Part shown: piece by piece, positions 36,101 to 44,179 of the stretch | Position numbering within the stretch: the first letter of the stretch is position 1 | Layout of the letters: each line of letters begins with the position of its first letter | NCBI RefSeq assembly: GCF_003627955.1 | Contig: NZ_RBWS01000017.1 | Location: forward strand, 1 to 64,000 | Reading direction: 5' to 3' | Origin: Sphingobacterium puteale | Lineage (GTDB): Bacteria; Bacteroidota; Bacteroidia; Sphingobacteriales; Sphingobacteriaceae | DNA: 64,000 nucleotides | The notes under the pieces: model-generated | Told to the model about the DNA's origin: nothing | What the model saw: only the letters and a program-made list of their open reading frames with translations | Databases searched by the model: none | Made by a program: the position numbers and the translations under genes

Positions 36101-37457
36101 TCTCGCCGAAAGCGGCGCTGGTCCTTATTTTTGAAGCCGATTCAAACACTTCGTTGTCCATTTCGGTCTGTGTAAGCTTTTCGGTAGACTTGCGTAGCCC
36201 AAGGTGATGGAGCGTCGCTTCTACAATAATGACCGCACCATCGACAATAAGCCCAAAGTCTATAGCGCCCAAGCTCATTAAATTGGCACTTACGCCAAAC
36301 ACATTCATCAGTCCCAATGCAAAGAGCAGCGATAAAGGAATGGCTGAGGCAACGATGAGGCCTGCCCGGAGATTACCCAAAAATAACACCAATACAAAGA
36401 TAACGATCAGCGCTCCCTCTATGAGGTTCTTTTCGACGGTGCCTATTGCCCGGTCGACCAGATCTGTACGGTCCAGATAGGGTTCAATGACCACATCATT
36501 AGGCAGGGATTTTTGGATAGTTGGTAGTTTCTCCTTTACACGTTTGACAACTTCATTGCTATTTTCACCCTTTAGCATCATTACCACACCGCCCACGGCA
36601 TCTACTTGGCCATTATAGGTTAGAGCGCCGTATCTGACCGCATGTCCAAAACGTACATCCGCCACATCTTTGACGTAAATCGGAACGGTACCAGATTTTT
36701 TGATGGCGATATTTTTTACATCTTCCAAAGATGTCGCCAGCCCGATGCCGCGAATGAAATAGGCATTTGGCTTTTTGTCGATATAAGCACCACCGGTATT
36801 TTGGTTGTTCTTCTCGAGTGCGGCAAAAATCTCCGGTATGGTGATATTCATTGCTTTAAGGCGATTAGGATCAACAGCAACTTCATATTGTTTCAATTCA
36901 CCTCCAAAACTATTGACCTCAGCAATACCGGGGGTACCATAAAGCTGACGAGCCACGATCCAATCCTGCATTGTCCGGAGGTCCTTTGCATTATATTTGC
37001 TTTCATTTCCTTTCTTGGGGTGGATTATATATTGGTACACCTCTCCTAAGCCCGTACTAACAGGTGCCAGCTCCGGTCTGCCAATACCTCGGGGAATTTG
37101 GTCAACGGCTTCTTTTAAACGTTCGCTGATCAGCTGCCGCGCAAAGTAGATGTCTACATCTTCCTCAAAAACGACAGTAATGACAGAAAGTCCAAAACGT
37201 GATATACTTCTGATTTCCTCGATCTTCGGTACCGTAGCGATACTTTGTTCAATCGGAAAAGTAACCAATTGTTCGACTTCCTGACCTGCCAAGGTAGGGC
37301 AGGAAGTAAAAATTTGTACTTGATTATTGGTAATGTCGGGAACGGCGTCTATGGGCAGCTTTGTCGCACTCCAGCCACCCCATATAATAAGTAACAAGGT
37401 CATTAACGCGATAATGATCTTATTCTTGATGCTAAATTTAATTATACTATCTAACAC
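33126..37457 (-). CDS. czcA: CzcA-type heavy-metal RND pump fused to CzcC-type outer-membrane channel
   Basis: Residues 1-1030 form an HME-RND pump with 12 helices. The proton-relay motif LGAIDFGLIVDGAVIIVEA carries Asp400, Asp406 and Glu413, as in the Zn/Co/Cd group. From Met1035 a complete signal-peptide-like segment (MKKGNAGKAIATILVFLF, ending GFKAFSQ) begins a TolC/OEP domain of about 409 residues with long helices (LRFKTGDVAALDKIAAEAKL). The joined 1443-residue frame has no interruption. The protein or its products export divalent metals from periplasm or cytoplasm to the outside, together with CzcB. Confidence 0.93.
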   Translation of the reverse strand: MLDSIIKFSIKNKIIIALMTLLLIIWGGWSATKLPIDAVPDITNNQVQIFTSCPTLAGQEVEQLVTFPIEQSIATVPKIEEIRSISRFGLSVITVVFEEDVDIYFARQLISERLKEAVDQIPRGIGRPELAPVSTGLGEVYQYIIHPKKGNESKYNAKDLRTMQDWIVARQLYGTPGIAEVNSFGGELKQYEVAVDPNRLKAMNITIPEIFAALEKNNQNTGGAYIDKKPNAYFIRGIGLATSLEDVKNIAIKKSGTVPIYVKDVADVRFGHAVRYGALTYNGQVDAVGGVVMMLKGENSNEVVKRVKEKLPTIQKSLPNDVVIEPYLDRTDLVDRAIGTVEKNLIEGALIVIFVLVLFLGNLRAGLIVASAIPLSLLFALGLMNVFGVSANLMSLGAIDFGLIVDGAVIIVEATLHHLGLRKSTEKLTQTEMDNEVFESASKIRTSAAFGEIIILIVYIPILTLVGVEGKMFRPMAQTVGFAIFGALILSLTYIPMMCALFLPKKHHDKKTFSDHLIEKLQGIYAPLLQKAIRFKYLIVGLTITFFALSVFFFKNMGGEFIPQLQEGDYAFHCILPQGSSLSQSIETSMQASRIIKEFEEVKMVVGKTGAAEVPTDPMPPEATDLMVVLKPQKEWTSGRSYSELGAAILEKLEVIPGVFFEKNQPIQMRFNELMTGIRQDVAVKIFGENIDSLASYANIVATQIQSVKGATSPQVERVSGLPQINIVYDRTRIANYGLTIQDVNDVVSTAFAGKSTGQIYENERRFDLVVRLDTTHRNSIDDVRNLMIPTDTGIQIPLSQVAAIDYKLGPAQISREAGKRRIVIGFNVAGRDVESVVKDIQQQLSTKVKLPAGYYFTYGGQFENLQKASARLMIAVPVSLLLIFMLLYFTFHSFKQATLIFTAIPMSAIGGVFALMLRGMPFSISAGIGFIALFGVAVLNGIVLIGTFNQLKKDGMDDILQRVKEGTLTRLRPVLMTATVASLGFLPMAISTSAGAEVQKPLATVVIGGLVTATFLTLFVLPLLYIIFNSKRNMKKGNAGKAIATILVFLFSVSGFKAFSQERIGIDQAIATALKNNRQFQVNEAEITGATYTVKTANEIPKTGVFVENEDYRPSDKTGIMKIGITQSIPWPGLYSARKAYFMQQLKYANLNTEVLNANIKKDVRTAYYQLWYLQDRQKLYVELDSIYSAMFKATELRFKTGDVAALDKIAAEAKLKELQAQLLQNKKDMLVQQQQLMMLLNRNDWLLPVEKSLEKIQMDVDVQNPSVDASHPVLALQQQNVNIASSNIAVQKNTNKPEFSGRFFSQRLWGAKDPFTGFSVSASFPVFGLAAYKNKVKAANAEMEAQQRQLEYDTQVFHTNKVNALADIEKNAALLQFYESAGLKQADAIIKAASLGYRTGEISFAEMSQFLSQAIGIRQNYLDVLNQYNQSAIQYNYFNNK

Positions 37458-37603
37458 AATATGCTTGATTAATGCTTAAATAATAGATATATAGAATATC
37501 CTATTTCCATGTAGCAGTATGCTACAGTTAACTCCTACGGCTAGCATTGATTAGAAAAGAAAAATTTTCCAATCATGTTTGCTAAGGCTATTAAAAATTA
37601 AAA

Positions 37604-37933
37604 TTAAGCATCTAACTTAGGCGGTTGCCAGATAGTTCCGAAGTAGTTTGATAGAATGGGGGTGTCTAAAAGCGGCATGCGATGGTCAAAATAAATCGAA
37701 ATCGGAATCCCCCCAATTTTTGGTAATTGATATTCAAATATCGTAATATTTCCGCTGCAGCAGTTGCAATAGCAAAAAATCGAACAAGCATCCGTGGTAT
37801 CTTCACTATGATTATGCGGTTTGTTCAATTGTGTTGCCATAGCTTCCCCCTCGGTGCGAATATTCGCATCACTGCATGGGACAAAGGAAAGTCCCAAAAT
37901 ATAGGCGATCAGTATGATAACAGTTAACCTCAT
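37604..37933 (-). CDS. DUF6660-like small secreted Cys/His-rich protein
   Basis: The 109-residue protein has a signal-like hydrophobic start ending near GLSFVPCSD. Then come HNHSEDTTDACSIFCYCNCCSG, a dense Cys/His cluster suited to binding metal, and a C-terminal half with PKIGGIPISIYFDH and a terminal WQPPKLDA. Small proteins of this shape head metal-efflux operons in Bacteroidota. It is the first gene of the operon, 146 nt before the pump gene, with a palindromic site 70 nt upstream. Confidence 0.75.
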   Translation of the reverse strand: MRLTVIILIAYILGLSFVPCSDANIRTEGEAMATQLNKPHNHSEDTTDACSIFCYCNCCSGNITIFEYQLPKIGGIPISIYFDHRMPLLDTPILSNYFGTIWQPPKLDA

Positions 37934-38002
37934 TTGTTATACAAATTTAGAAAAATATTTTAAAAAGTTATTCTTTTATAATAATAGCTCATTTCGTTGT
38001 TT

Positions 38003-38020
38003 GTCTATAGACCTATAGAC
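38003..38020. promoter_or_regulatory. Perfect dyad upstream of metal-efflux operon
   Basis: GTCTATAGACCTATAGAC is two 8-bp arms (GTCTATAG / CTATAGAC) with a 2-nt spacer, perfectly symmetrical. It lies 70 nt before the first gene of the operon, where a metal-responsive repressor or activator would bind. No regulator gene adjoins it. Confidence 0.45.
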
Positions 38021-38287
38021 TACAGTATTGGTCTTGCCAGAAAAAAGTTATTTCGGAAAATATAAACAATCATATCGCTTCCGACAAATCCTGTTCTATC
38101 ATAATATTAAAGCTTTTGGCCTCCCGACGGATAGATGCCGTGTGAAAACGAGGAGCTGTGCCGGTTTGGACTTATCCATATCAAAAACAAATCTGTCTAT
38201 CGCAATCTTTTATTTAACTTTTACGATAATAATAACCCAATAAAACTATTGGCAATACTAGAGATAAAAAGCTTTAAAGGGTTTAAA

Positions 38288-38307
38288 AACAGTGTTTAAA
38301 CACCGTT
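38288..38307. promoter_or_regulatory. Near-perfect palindrome upstream of fimbrillin gene
   Basis: A perfect 12-bp core GTGTTTAAACAC (38292-38303) is extended on each side by a mismatched pair and three further base pairs, 20 bp in all. It lies about 210 nt before the fimbrillin start. It could be an operator or a self-pairing element. Confidence 0.35.
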
Positions 38308-38514
38308 GTGGATTTGTAGGGATTTCTCTACAGGAAAAATTACTTATACAAAATCATAATGATTAAACAGGATGCTATATATATAATTGTAAAAATAAAA
38401 TTTAACGCTAATAAATAAGTCGTGTTTTTGGTGTGAATAATGTTAACTCTGTAAATATAAATTAATAATAATATAAAATAAATCAAAATCACTAGGAATC
38501 CAAGAAAAATCAAA

Positions 38515-40140
38515 ATGTCTACTTACATGAAAAAGAATCGTTACCGTAATCTTAAAAATGTTATAATGTTGGGATGCATTATGCTGGTTGCATCAAGCAT
38601 TTACTCTTGTAAAAAGAGCGGTGAAAACACAAGTCTGGCCGGAGAAACGATGGTCAAAATCAATCTACAGGGCGTAGCAGCCTATGGTGAAGACGAAATT
38701 GGCGCCGTAGGACAAAAACAGGGTTCAACAAAGGTTAATGCCGTAAGCAATGCCGCTGATGTTCAGGAAATGAGTATTCCCTTTGGCAACGGCACTTCCA
38801 TTGATGTGGTAGTGACAAACAATTCCACTGCGGCAGTCAAAAAAGGATTGGTCGCTTCATCGGGAGCCAAAGCCGCAATACCTCAAGTAACTGAAAAGCC
38901 TTTGGATAACGGTGTGAAATACAAAGTCGTTGTTTATGACGACCAGGGGAATTACGTGACTGAAAAAACGTATAGCTACGGTGGCGAAGCCGCCGCTGAG
39001 GGTATTGTTCTTGATGCCGGGAAAACGTATACTTTTATTGCCTATTCAACCAATAGCACAAGTACAGTGCCGGCGATCAATAGTCAGGGCACACTGTCAT
39101 CTGCAAGCCTTGATAATATCAGTGGAGATTTAATGTACTTTACGAGTAAGCTGAAATTAAACAGTGGTGTGAATAATTTGAACGTGGTTTTAAAACATCG
39201 TTTTAGCCAGATCACAACAACATTATCAATGGATGCCAATATGACTGGTGCAATTACCAAACTTGAAAATGCTGTATTTAAACCAAGTCATTCATCTGCA
39301 AATCTTAAGCTTTCGGATGAGACACTTACCTACAACGAATTAAACGATGCAGGCGTGTGGGCACAATTCCCGGCTTTGGGAATTGGACTACGAACTGTGG
39401 CCAGCACTCCGTCCCTATTGATCCACCCAGCCACTAGCGCGGGAACACTTAAATTGGGAACCTTGACCATTGATGGTGAAACAAAATCAAACCTGACAAT
39501 TCCGAACGTAAAGATCAATCCCGGACAGAAATACGATCTGAAACTAAATTTCAAAACCTGTACACAAGATGTGACCAGCAATGGATTAAATTGGAGTTAC
39601 CCAGCGGTGACCGTAAATGGAAAAACAGGAATCCGAATTGACGGTGTATTTCATCCCAGTGGTACCACAATATCCAAAAGCTTTACGGCACCTGCTGCCG
39701 ACTATGGGTTTGTATTTGACATTACTGAATTGGATAACGCCTTCAACATGGAAATCAATGGAGTGAAACTGGCAAAAAATGAAATCCAATTTGAAGTTGG
39801 TGCATCCTCGGCACAAAATATTCAATTCCTCGACGGAAGTAAATATGCGGGTACGAATGTGGAGACAGGTAAGAGAATTGATCAAGTCTATAATATGCAG
39901 GGAACAGCTGCTAATCCACTGATCAAGCTGGTGATCAGCAGAACGGGTAAAGTGACCATGTTTGGTAGCAAAACAAATGGCGGACCGCTATATGAGCTTG
40001 TACTGGTCAAAGGTAATTCTTTCAATACTTTCCCTTGGGGAAGCACACAGGACAATGCGGTTAAGGTGACTCAACTTGTGGACGGACGTACAATTATTAA
40101 AGGCGTAGGTGCAGGTAAGAAGAAAATACCTTGTAGCTAA
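38515..40140 (+). CDS. Fimbrillin family lipoprotein
   Basis: The 541-residue protein has a signal with lipobox SSIYSCKKSG. The alternative start MKKNRYR at 38527 seems better than MSTYMKK. The body is rich in Ser, Thr and Asn with beta-strand patterns, and NVVLKHRFSQITTTLSMD is the typical HRFSQI/v motif of Bacteroidota fimbrillins, in which the N-terminal domain meets the second. Such proteins polymerise or cap surface fimbriae after lipidation and Arg-gingipain-like cleavage. A 55-residue peptide gene follows 45 nt later. Confidence 0.85.
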   Translation: MSTYMKKNRYRNLKNVIMLGCIMLVASSIYSCKKSGENTSLAGETMVKINLQGVAAYGEDEIGAVGQKQGSTKVNAVSNAADVQEMSIPFGNGTSIDVVVTNNSTAAVKKGLVASSGAKAAIPQVTEKPLDNGVKYKVVVYDDQGNYVTEKTYSYGGEAAAEGIVLDAGKTYTFIAYSTNSTSTVPAINSQGTLSSASLDNISGDLMYFTSKLKLNSGVNNLNVVLKHRFSQITTTLSMDANMTGAITKLENAVFKPSHSSANLKLSDETLTYNELNDAGVWAQFPALGIGLRTVASTPSLLIHPATSAGTLKLGTLTIDGETKSNLTIPNVKINPGQKYDLKLNFKTCTQDVTSNGLNWSYPAVTVNGKTGIRIDGVFHPSGTTISKSFTAPAADYGFVFDITELDNAFNMEINGVKLAKNEIQFEVGASSAQNIQFLDGSKYAGTNVETGKRIDQVYNMQGTAANPLIKLVISRTGKVTMFGSKTNGGPLYELVLVKGNSFNTFPWGSTQDNAVKVTQLVDGRTIIKGVGAGKKKIPCS

Positions 40141-40185
40141 GCACAGAAATAGATTCAATATATATAATTCAATAAATAAAAGACT

Positions 40186-40353
40186 ATGAAAAACAAAATT
40201 GCCTATATCAGCCCGGAGGTTAAGGTACAAAGGATCGAACTTGAGCAAGGTATCGCTGCTGGGTCTGCTTGTGTAAGACCCGAAGACTCAAATGGTAACG
40301 TCAGTGAACAATGGGGACTTGGTGACGATGACAACCGCACAATAGACTGGTAA
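40186..40353 (+). CDS. Short peptide downstream of fimbrillin gene, 55 residues
   Basis: This small frame encodes a basic start MKNKIAYISPEVKVQRIELE, then QGIAAGSACV, and an acidic end (DDDNRTIDW). It has neither a hydrophobic signal nor a membrane span. The leader-like IELEQGIAAGSA followed by an acidic, Trp-ended tail matches small peptides I recall next to Bacteroidota fimbrillins. The ATG follows the fimbrillin stop by 45 nt, and a strong terminator closes the unit. It may be a fimbrial accessory or a processed peptide. Confidence 0.7.
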   Translation: MKNKIAYISPEVKVQRIELEQGIAAGSACVRPEDSNGNVSEQWGLGDDDNRTIDW

Positions 40354-40380
40354 TAGATATCAGCACTATCGATATGCAAA

Positions 40381-40423
40381 AAGGCCGAATTAAGCACCAT
40401 TTATCTGTGTTTAATTCGGCCTT
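40381..40423. terminator. Strong bidirectional terminator
   Basis: A perfect 13-bp stem (AAGGCCGAATTAA / TTAATTCGGCCTT) with a 17-nt loop is preceded by A and followed by T residues, so it works on both strands. It separates the fimbrillin/peptide unit from the convergent fucose operon end. Confidence 0.88.
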
Positions 40424-40443
40424 TTACTGATTGTATAAAGAGC

Positions 40444-41610
40444 TTATAGTACCTTCTGCAAACGTTTTGGAAATTCGCTTATTTTTGAAATACTGAGCTG
40501 TTTCATTACTTGGAACAGGTGTGCCTTGAACATATTGATCGTATGTTCACCGCCCGCATTCCCCAGTGCCCCAACGCCATACATAAATGGTCGTCCCATG
40601 AAATTAAATTCAGACCCAACAGCATGCGCACGGGCTAGGTCCACACCGGAGCGGATACCACCGTCCAGCATAATCTTGATTTTGTTTTTATAATCCGGAT
40701 TGCTCGCAAGGTGAATCAATGAATTGATGGACGATTCACTGGCATCAAGCTGTCTTCCGCCGTGATTAGAAACAATGACACCATCTACTCCGAGCGTGAT
40801 GGCAGCCTGCATATCTTCATCGGTTGCAATCCCCTTTAATACCAGCGGTCCTTTCCACAAGTCGCGAATGGCTTTGATCTTTTCGACATCTACTTTTCCG
40901 GTAAAGGTTCTGTTCATAAACTGTCCCAGCTGGGCCAGGTCAAGACCTTTTTCCATATAAGGTTTTAACGTTGCAAAAGACGGGATACCATGTCTGAGCG
41001 TTTCAATACCCCATGTTGGACAGGCGAATGTCTGCAGAATATTTGCGATATTCATCTTTGGAGGCATGGACAAACCACTTTTGATCTCTTTATACCGCAG
41101 TCCAAAGGCAGGAACATCTACCAGAACGACAAGTACTGGGCATTCCACTGCTGTCAGACGTCTTAGGATATCGTCGCGCAACTTATTTTCTGTCGGATGA
41201 TAAAGTTGAAACCAGGCCTTCCCCTGCGATACTTCAGCGATGCGTTCGATACTGCTTGTTGACACAGTGCTCAAGATATAAGGGATATCGTTTTCTGCGG
41301 CTGCTTTTGCCAAAATTTCCGGTGCATTAGGCCACATCAAGCCCTGCAAACCGATTGGCGAAACACCAAATGGAGCACTATAGCGACGACCAAAGAGCTC
41401 GACGGACATATCAATTTCTCCGCTCGCTTGAAGATATTGAGGTTTTAATAAAATATGATCAAAATCATTTTCATTCCGGGCGAGATTCAATTCTTCGTTG
41501 GCACCTCCTATTAGATAGTCAAATGCAAATTTGGGGATTCTTTTCTTTGCCTGTCTTCTTAGATCTTCAACAGCAGGAAATCGCGTATTATATGTAAACT
41601 TTTGGCTCAT
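40444..41610 (-). CDS. FMN-dependent alpha-hydroxy acid oxidase/dehydrogenase
   Basis: The 388-residue protein is in the lactate oxidase/LldD family: FGVSPIGLQGLMWP binds FMN, VLKGI contains the FMN-contacting Lys259, and SNHGGRQLDA carries the catalytic base His283; the phosphate site is LDGGIRSGVD near residue 315. It oxidises (S)-2-hydroxy acids such as L-lactate to keto acids. L-lactate is an end product of non-phosphorylating fucose breakdown, so its place at the end of this operon fits that role. The substrate is inferred from context. Confidence 0.85.
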   Translation of the reverse strand: MSQKFTYNTRFPAVEDLRRQAKKRIPKFAFDYLIGGANEELNLARNENDFDHILLKPQYLQASGEIDMSVELFGRRYSAPFGVSPIGLQGLMWPNAPEILAKAAAENDIPYILSTVSTSSIERIAEVSQGKAWFQLYHPTENKLRDDILRRLTAVECPVLVVLVDVPAFGLRYKEIKSGLSMPPKMNIANILQTFACPTWGIETLRHGIPSFATLKPYMEKGLDLAQLGQFMNRTFTGKVDVEKIKAIRDLWKGPLVLKGIATDEDMQAAITLGVDGVIVSNHGGRQLDASESSINSLIHLASNPDYKNKIKIMLDGGIRSGVDLARAHAVGSEFNFMGRPFMYGVGALGNAGGEHTINMFKAHLFQVMKQLSISKISEFPKRLQKVL

Positions 41611-41700
41611 GATTGATGTATTAAATATTGGCAGTGAATTATCTGCGCGCCAAATATACTATATAATTTGAAAATAGTTTGCTATTTATCCAATAATATC

Positions 41701-42474
41701 CTAGGTATTCCGTCGGTAGCCAAGCTCAGCCCCACCGCTGACGGGCAGGTTTACCCCCGTGATAAAACGGGCACTTTCAGATAGCAAAAAGATACATGCA
41801 TCTGCAATGACATCCCCTTCCGGACAATAACCCAGGAGGTGAATGTTTTTTAAAAAATCAAAAATCTGTTCCGGTTGTGCTTGCTCGGATGCCCATTGCT
41901 GAAGCATGGGAGTCATGACTGCGGCTGGCATAACCGAATTCACCCTTATTCCCAGCGACGCATAATCTATTGCCATCGCTTTGGTCAAAGCGTTGACGGC
42001 GCCTTTTGTCGCAGCATAAGCAGCATGGTTTTCCTGACCAATCTCGCCTACCAGACTGCTGGTATTTAAAATGCATCCCTTGGCGTTCTTTAGATGGGAA
42101 AAACCATACTTGGTCGTCAGTAAAATACTCTTTACATTGATATCAAATAGCCTACCCCACTCTTGTACACTGGTGTCATGTAAAGGTTTTGACGGACTCG
42201 CCAGGCCAGCATTATTGTGAATGGCGTCCAGCCGGCCAAAAGTTGCTATGGTCTGATCTACGACTGCTTTTACTTCCTCCTCTTGGGATATATCTGCACA
42301 GATGCCCAAATGCGGAGCCCCCAGCAGCTCGCCTGCCGCTGCAACGGACTTTTGATCAAGGCCGATAAAAACAACCTTTGCCCCTGCCTTTGCATAGGCC
42401 TGAGCGCATGAAAGACCAATTCCAGCAGTCCCCCCACTGACCAATATCACTTTATCCTTTAATGTGTTCAACAT
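41701..42474 (-). CDS. SDR, probable 2-keto-3-deoxy-L-fuconate dehydrogenase
   Basis: The 257-residue short-chain dehydrogenase has SGGTAGIG (13-20), NNAG (87-90), Ser139 and the catalytic Tyr153-x-x-x-Lys157 in YAATKGAVNALT, all present. In non-phosphorylating fucose breakdown, an SDR oxidises 2-keto-3-deoxy-L-fuconate after FucD. Its position between the symporter and the hydroxyacid oxidase, in an operon with FucD, supports that assignment. It could instead be the L-fucose dehydrogenase, also an SDR. Confidence 0.75.
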   Translation of the reverse strand: MLNTLKDKVILVSGGTAGIGLSCAQAYAKAGAKVVFIGLDQKSVAAAGELLGAPHLGICADISQEEEVKAVVDQTIATFGRLDAIHNNAGLASPSKPLHDTSVQEWGRLFDINVKSILLTTKYGFSHLKNAKGCILNTSSLVGEIGQENHAAYAATKGAVNALTKAMAIDYASLGIRVNSVMPAAVMTPMLQQWASEQAQPEQIFDFLKNIHLLGYCPEGDVIADACIFLLSESARFITGVNLPVSGGAELGYRRNT

Positions 42475-42530
42475 AAATCTATAAAAGGTTATTCAATTAA
42501 TTCAGAATCTAAAATACGACAAGTAAGCAT

Positions 42531-44171
42531 TTACCTGAAGATTACATATAACATTGTGACAATAAGGATTAATAAACCGGTTAACACACGGTAATTCCCT
42601 ACTCCTTTCCATGCGGGTCCACCAAGCGGTTCCAATGGACTTTTCCAGTACAGCAGCTCACTTTCAGTATTATGCTGTACCGGATATAGAAATGATAGAA
42701 TGATCTGCATAAGCGCGCAGACCAAGAAAAGATAGAAGGCCATTATCATAAACGGCGTCTGTCCGATCCATGAATGTGGCATGATCTTATTGATGATAAA
42801 AACACCCATACCCAAAAATGATCCGATCCATAAAGTCATTTTTGCAGAAGCCGCAGAGGCTTTGCGCCAGAATACCCCCAAAAGGAAAACACAGGTTATA
42901 GGGGGAGCGATATGAGCGATTACATCGTTGATGCCATTAAAAATGCTTTCGTACTTATCTAATAATGGCAATAGAAACAAGGAAAAGACCATGGCGATCA
43001 CAGCGGATATTTTTCCGATACGTATCAGCTGCCTGTCCGTAGCATCGGGTTTCCGCTGTTTGAATATATCATAACTGACCATGGTGGAGATGGAATTGAG
43101 TGCGCCAGAAATCTGGCTCATCAAGCCGGACAGCAGTGCTGCCACAAGTACACCGATCAGACCAGAAGGTAACAATTGCGTTATCATCAGTGTATATATT
43201 CCTTTGGAATTCACATTGCCCGAAGCATCTAGCCCCAAACTATGGAGATCGAGCTGTCCACTTTTAAACAAGGTGTAAGCAAACAAGCCCGGCAGCACGA
43301 ATATAAACACGGGTAAAATTTTAAGAAAACCACAGAACAGCGCGCCAACACGGCCATGGTTCTCGTCTTTTGCGCCCAATACACGTTGAACAATTGTTTG
43401 ATCGGCACACCAATACCAGATTCCCAAAATAGGATATCCAAAAAATACCGCATACCAAGGCATACCGCTGACATCATCAGCCCCGCGCAGCATAGATAAT
43501 CGGTCGAGCCCACCTTCGGCAATCAGCACATTTTTCATTGGCATCCATCCGCCCATACGGTCAAAAGCTGCAAAACTAATGATAAACGCGCCGGCTAATA
43601 AGACAATAGTCTGAATAGATTCCGTGATAACTACCGCACGCAATCCGCCAAGAATCGTATATAGCCCAGTAATAATACAGATGACGGTAATGCTTAAATA
43701 CATGTTAAAGCCAAAAAGTGTCTTCAGTACAATACCGCCCGCGAGCATGGAAAAGGCAATATGGATCACGATTGCAGATACAATGGAGATAAAAGTCAAC
43801 CAGTCCCTACTGGAGCGGTCATACCGTCTTTCTAAAAAATCCGGTAGGGTTGTTACGCCGGATTTAAGATAAAATGGCACGAAGAACAGGGCTAACAGGA
43901 TCAATGTAAAAGCCGCCATCCACTCAAAGTTACCATTGAGCAAGCCGGTATCAAATCCACTTTGTGCCAAGCTTACTAAGTGTACAGTGGATATATTGGT
44001 AGCAAACAGCGCAAGTCCTATCGCTGGCCAGCGCAGGGTTTTGCCAGCGAGAAAATAGCCTTCGGCCGTACCTGTATTTCTTTTGCCTCCTCCTACGCCA
44101 GCACGAATGCCTACAATCAAAATAAGAGCGATATAAGCCATCGCGATACCTAAATCTATATTTCCTAACAT
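42531..44171 (-). CDS. Sodium:solute symporter (SSS family), probable fucose importer
   Basis: The 546-residue protein with about 14 membrane helices belongs to the SSS/SGLT family: AEGYFLAGKTLRWPAIGLALFATNISTVHLVSLAQSG in the first half and a long conserved core with GLMSQISGALNSISTMVSYDIFK. It imports a solute with sodium across the inner membrane. It begins 8 nt downstream of the FucD gene and is on the fucose operon, so L-fucose or a close sugar is the likely cargo. Confidence 0.85.
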   Translation of the reverse strand: MLGNIDLGIAMAYIALILIVGIRAGVGGGKRNTGTAEGYFLAGKTLRWPAIGLALFATNISTVHLVSLAQSGFDTGLLNGNFEWMAAFTLILLALFFVPFYLKSGVTTLPDFLERRYDRSSRDWLTFISIVSAIVIHIAFSMLAGGIVLKTLFGFNMYLSITVICIITGLYTILGGLRAVVITESIQTIVLLAGAFIISFAAFDRMGGWMPMKNVLIAEGGLDRLSMLRGADDVSGMPWYAVFFGYPILGIWYWCADQTIVQRVLGAKDENHGRVGALFCGFLKILPVFIFVLPGLFAYTLFKSGQLDLHSLGLDASGNVNSKGIYTLMITQLLPSGLIGVLVAALLSGLMSQISGALNSISTMVSYDIFKQRKPDATDRQLIRIGKISAVIAMVFSLFLLPLLDKYESIFNGINDVIAHIAPPITCVFLLGVFWRKASAASAKMTLWIGSFLGMGVFIINKIMPHSWIGQTPFMIMAFYLFLVCALMQIILSFLYPVQHNTESELLYWKSPLEPLGGPAWKGVGNYRVLTGLLILIVTMLYVIFR

Positions 44172-44179
44172 AAATTATG

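Larger units (their letters stand above)
37934..38514. other. 581-bp divergent intergenic region
   Basis: It separates the leftward metal-efflux operon from the rightward fimbrillin gene and should carry both promoters. Two palindromic sites (38003-38020 and 38288-38307) lie within it. Short rightward frames in the region have no protein-like composition. Confidence 0.55.

Noticed and set aside
38028-38243. 71-codon rightward frame in the region before the fimbrillin gene
   Set aside because: Basic and aromatic composition without a family match; it spans a likely promoter region.
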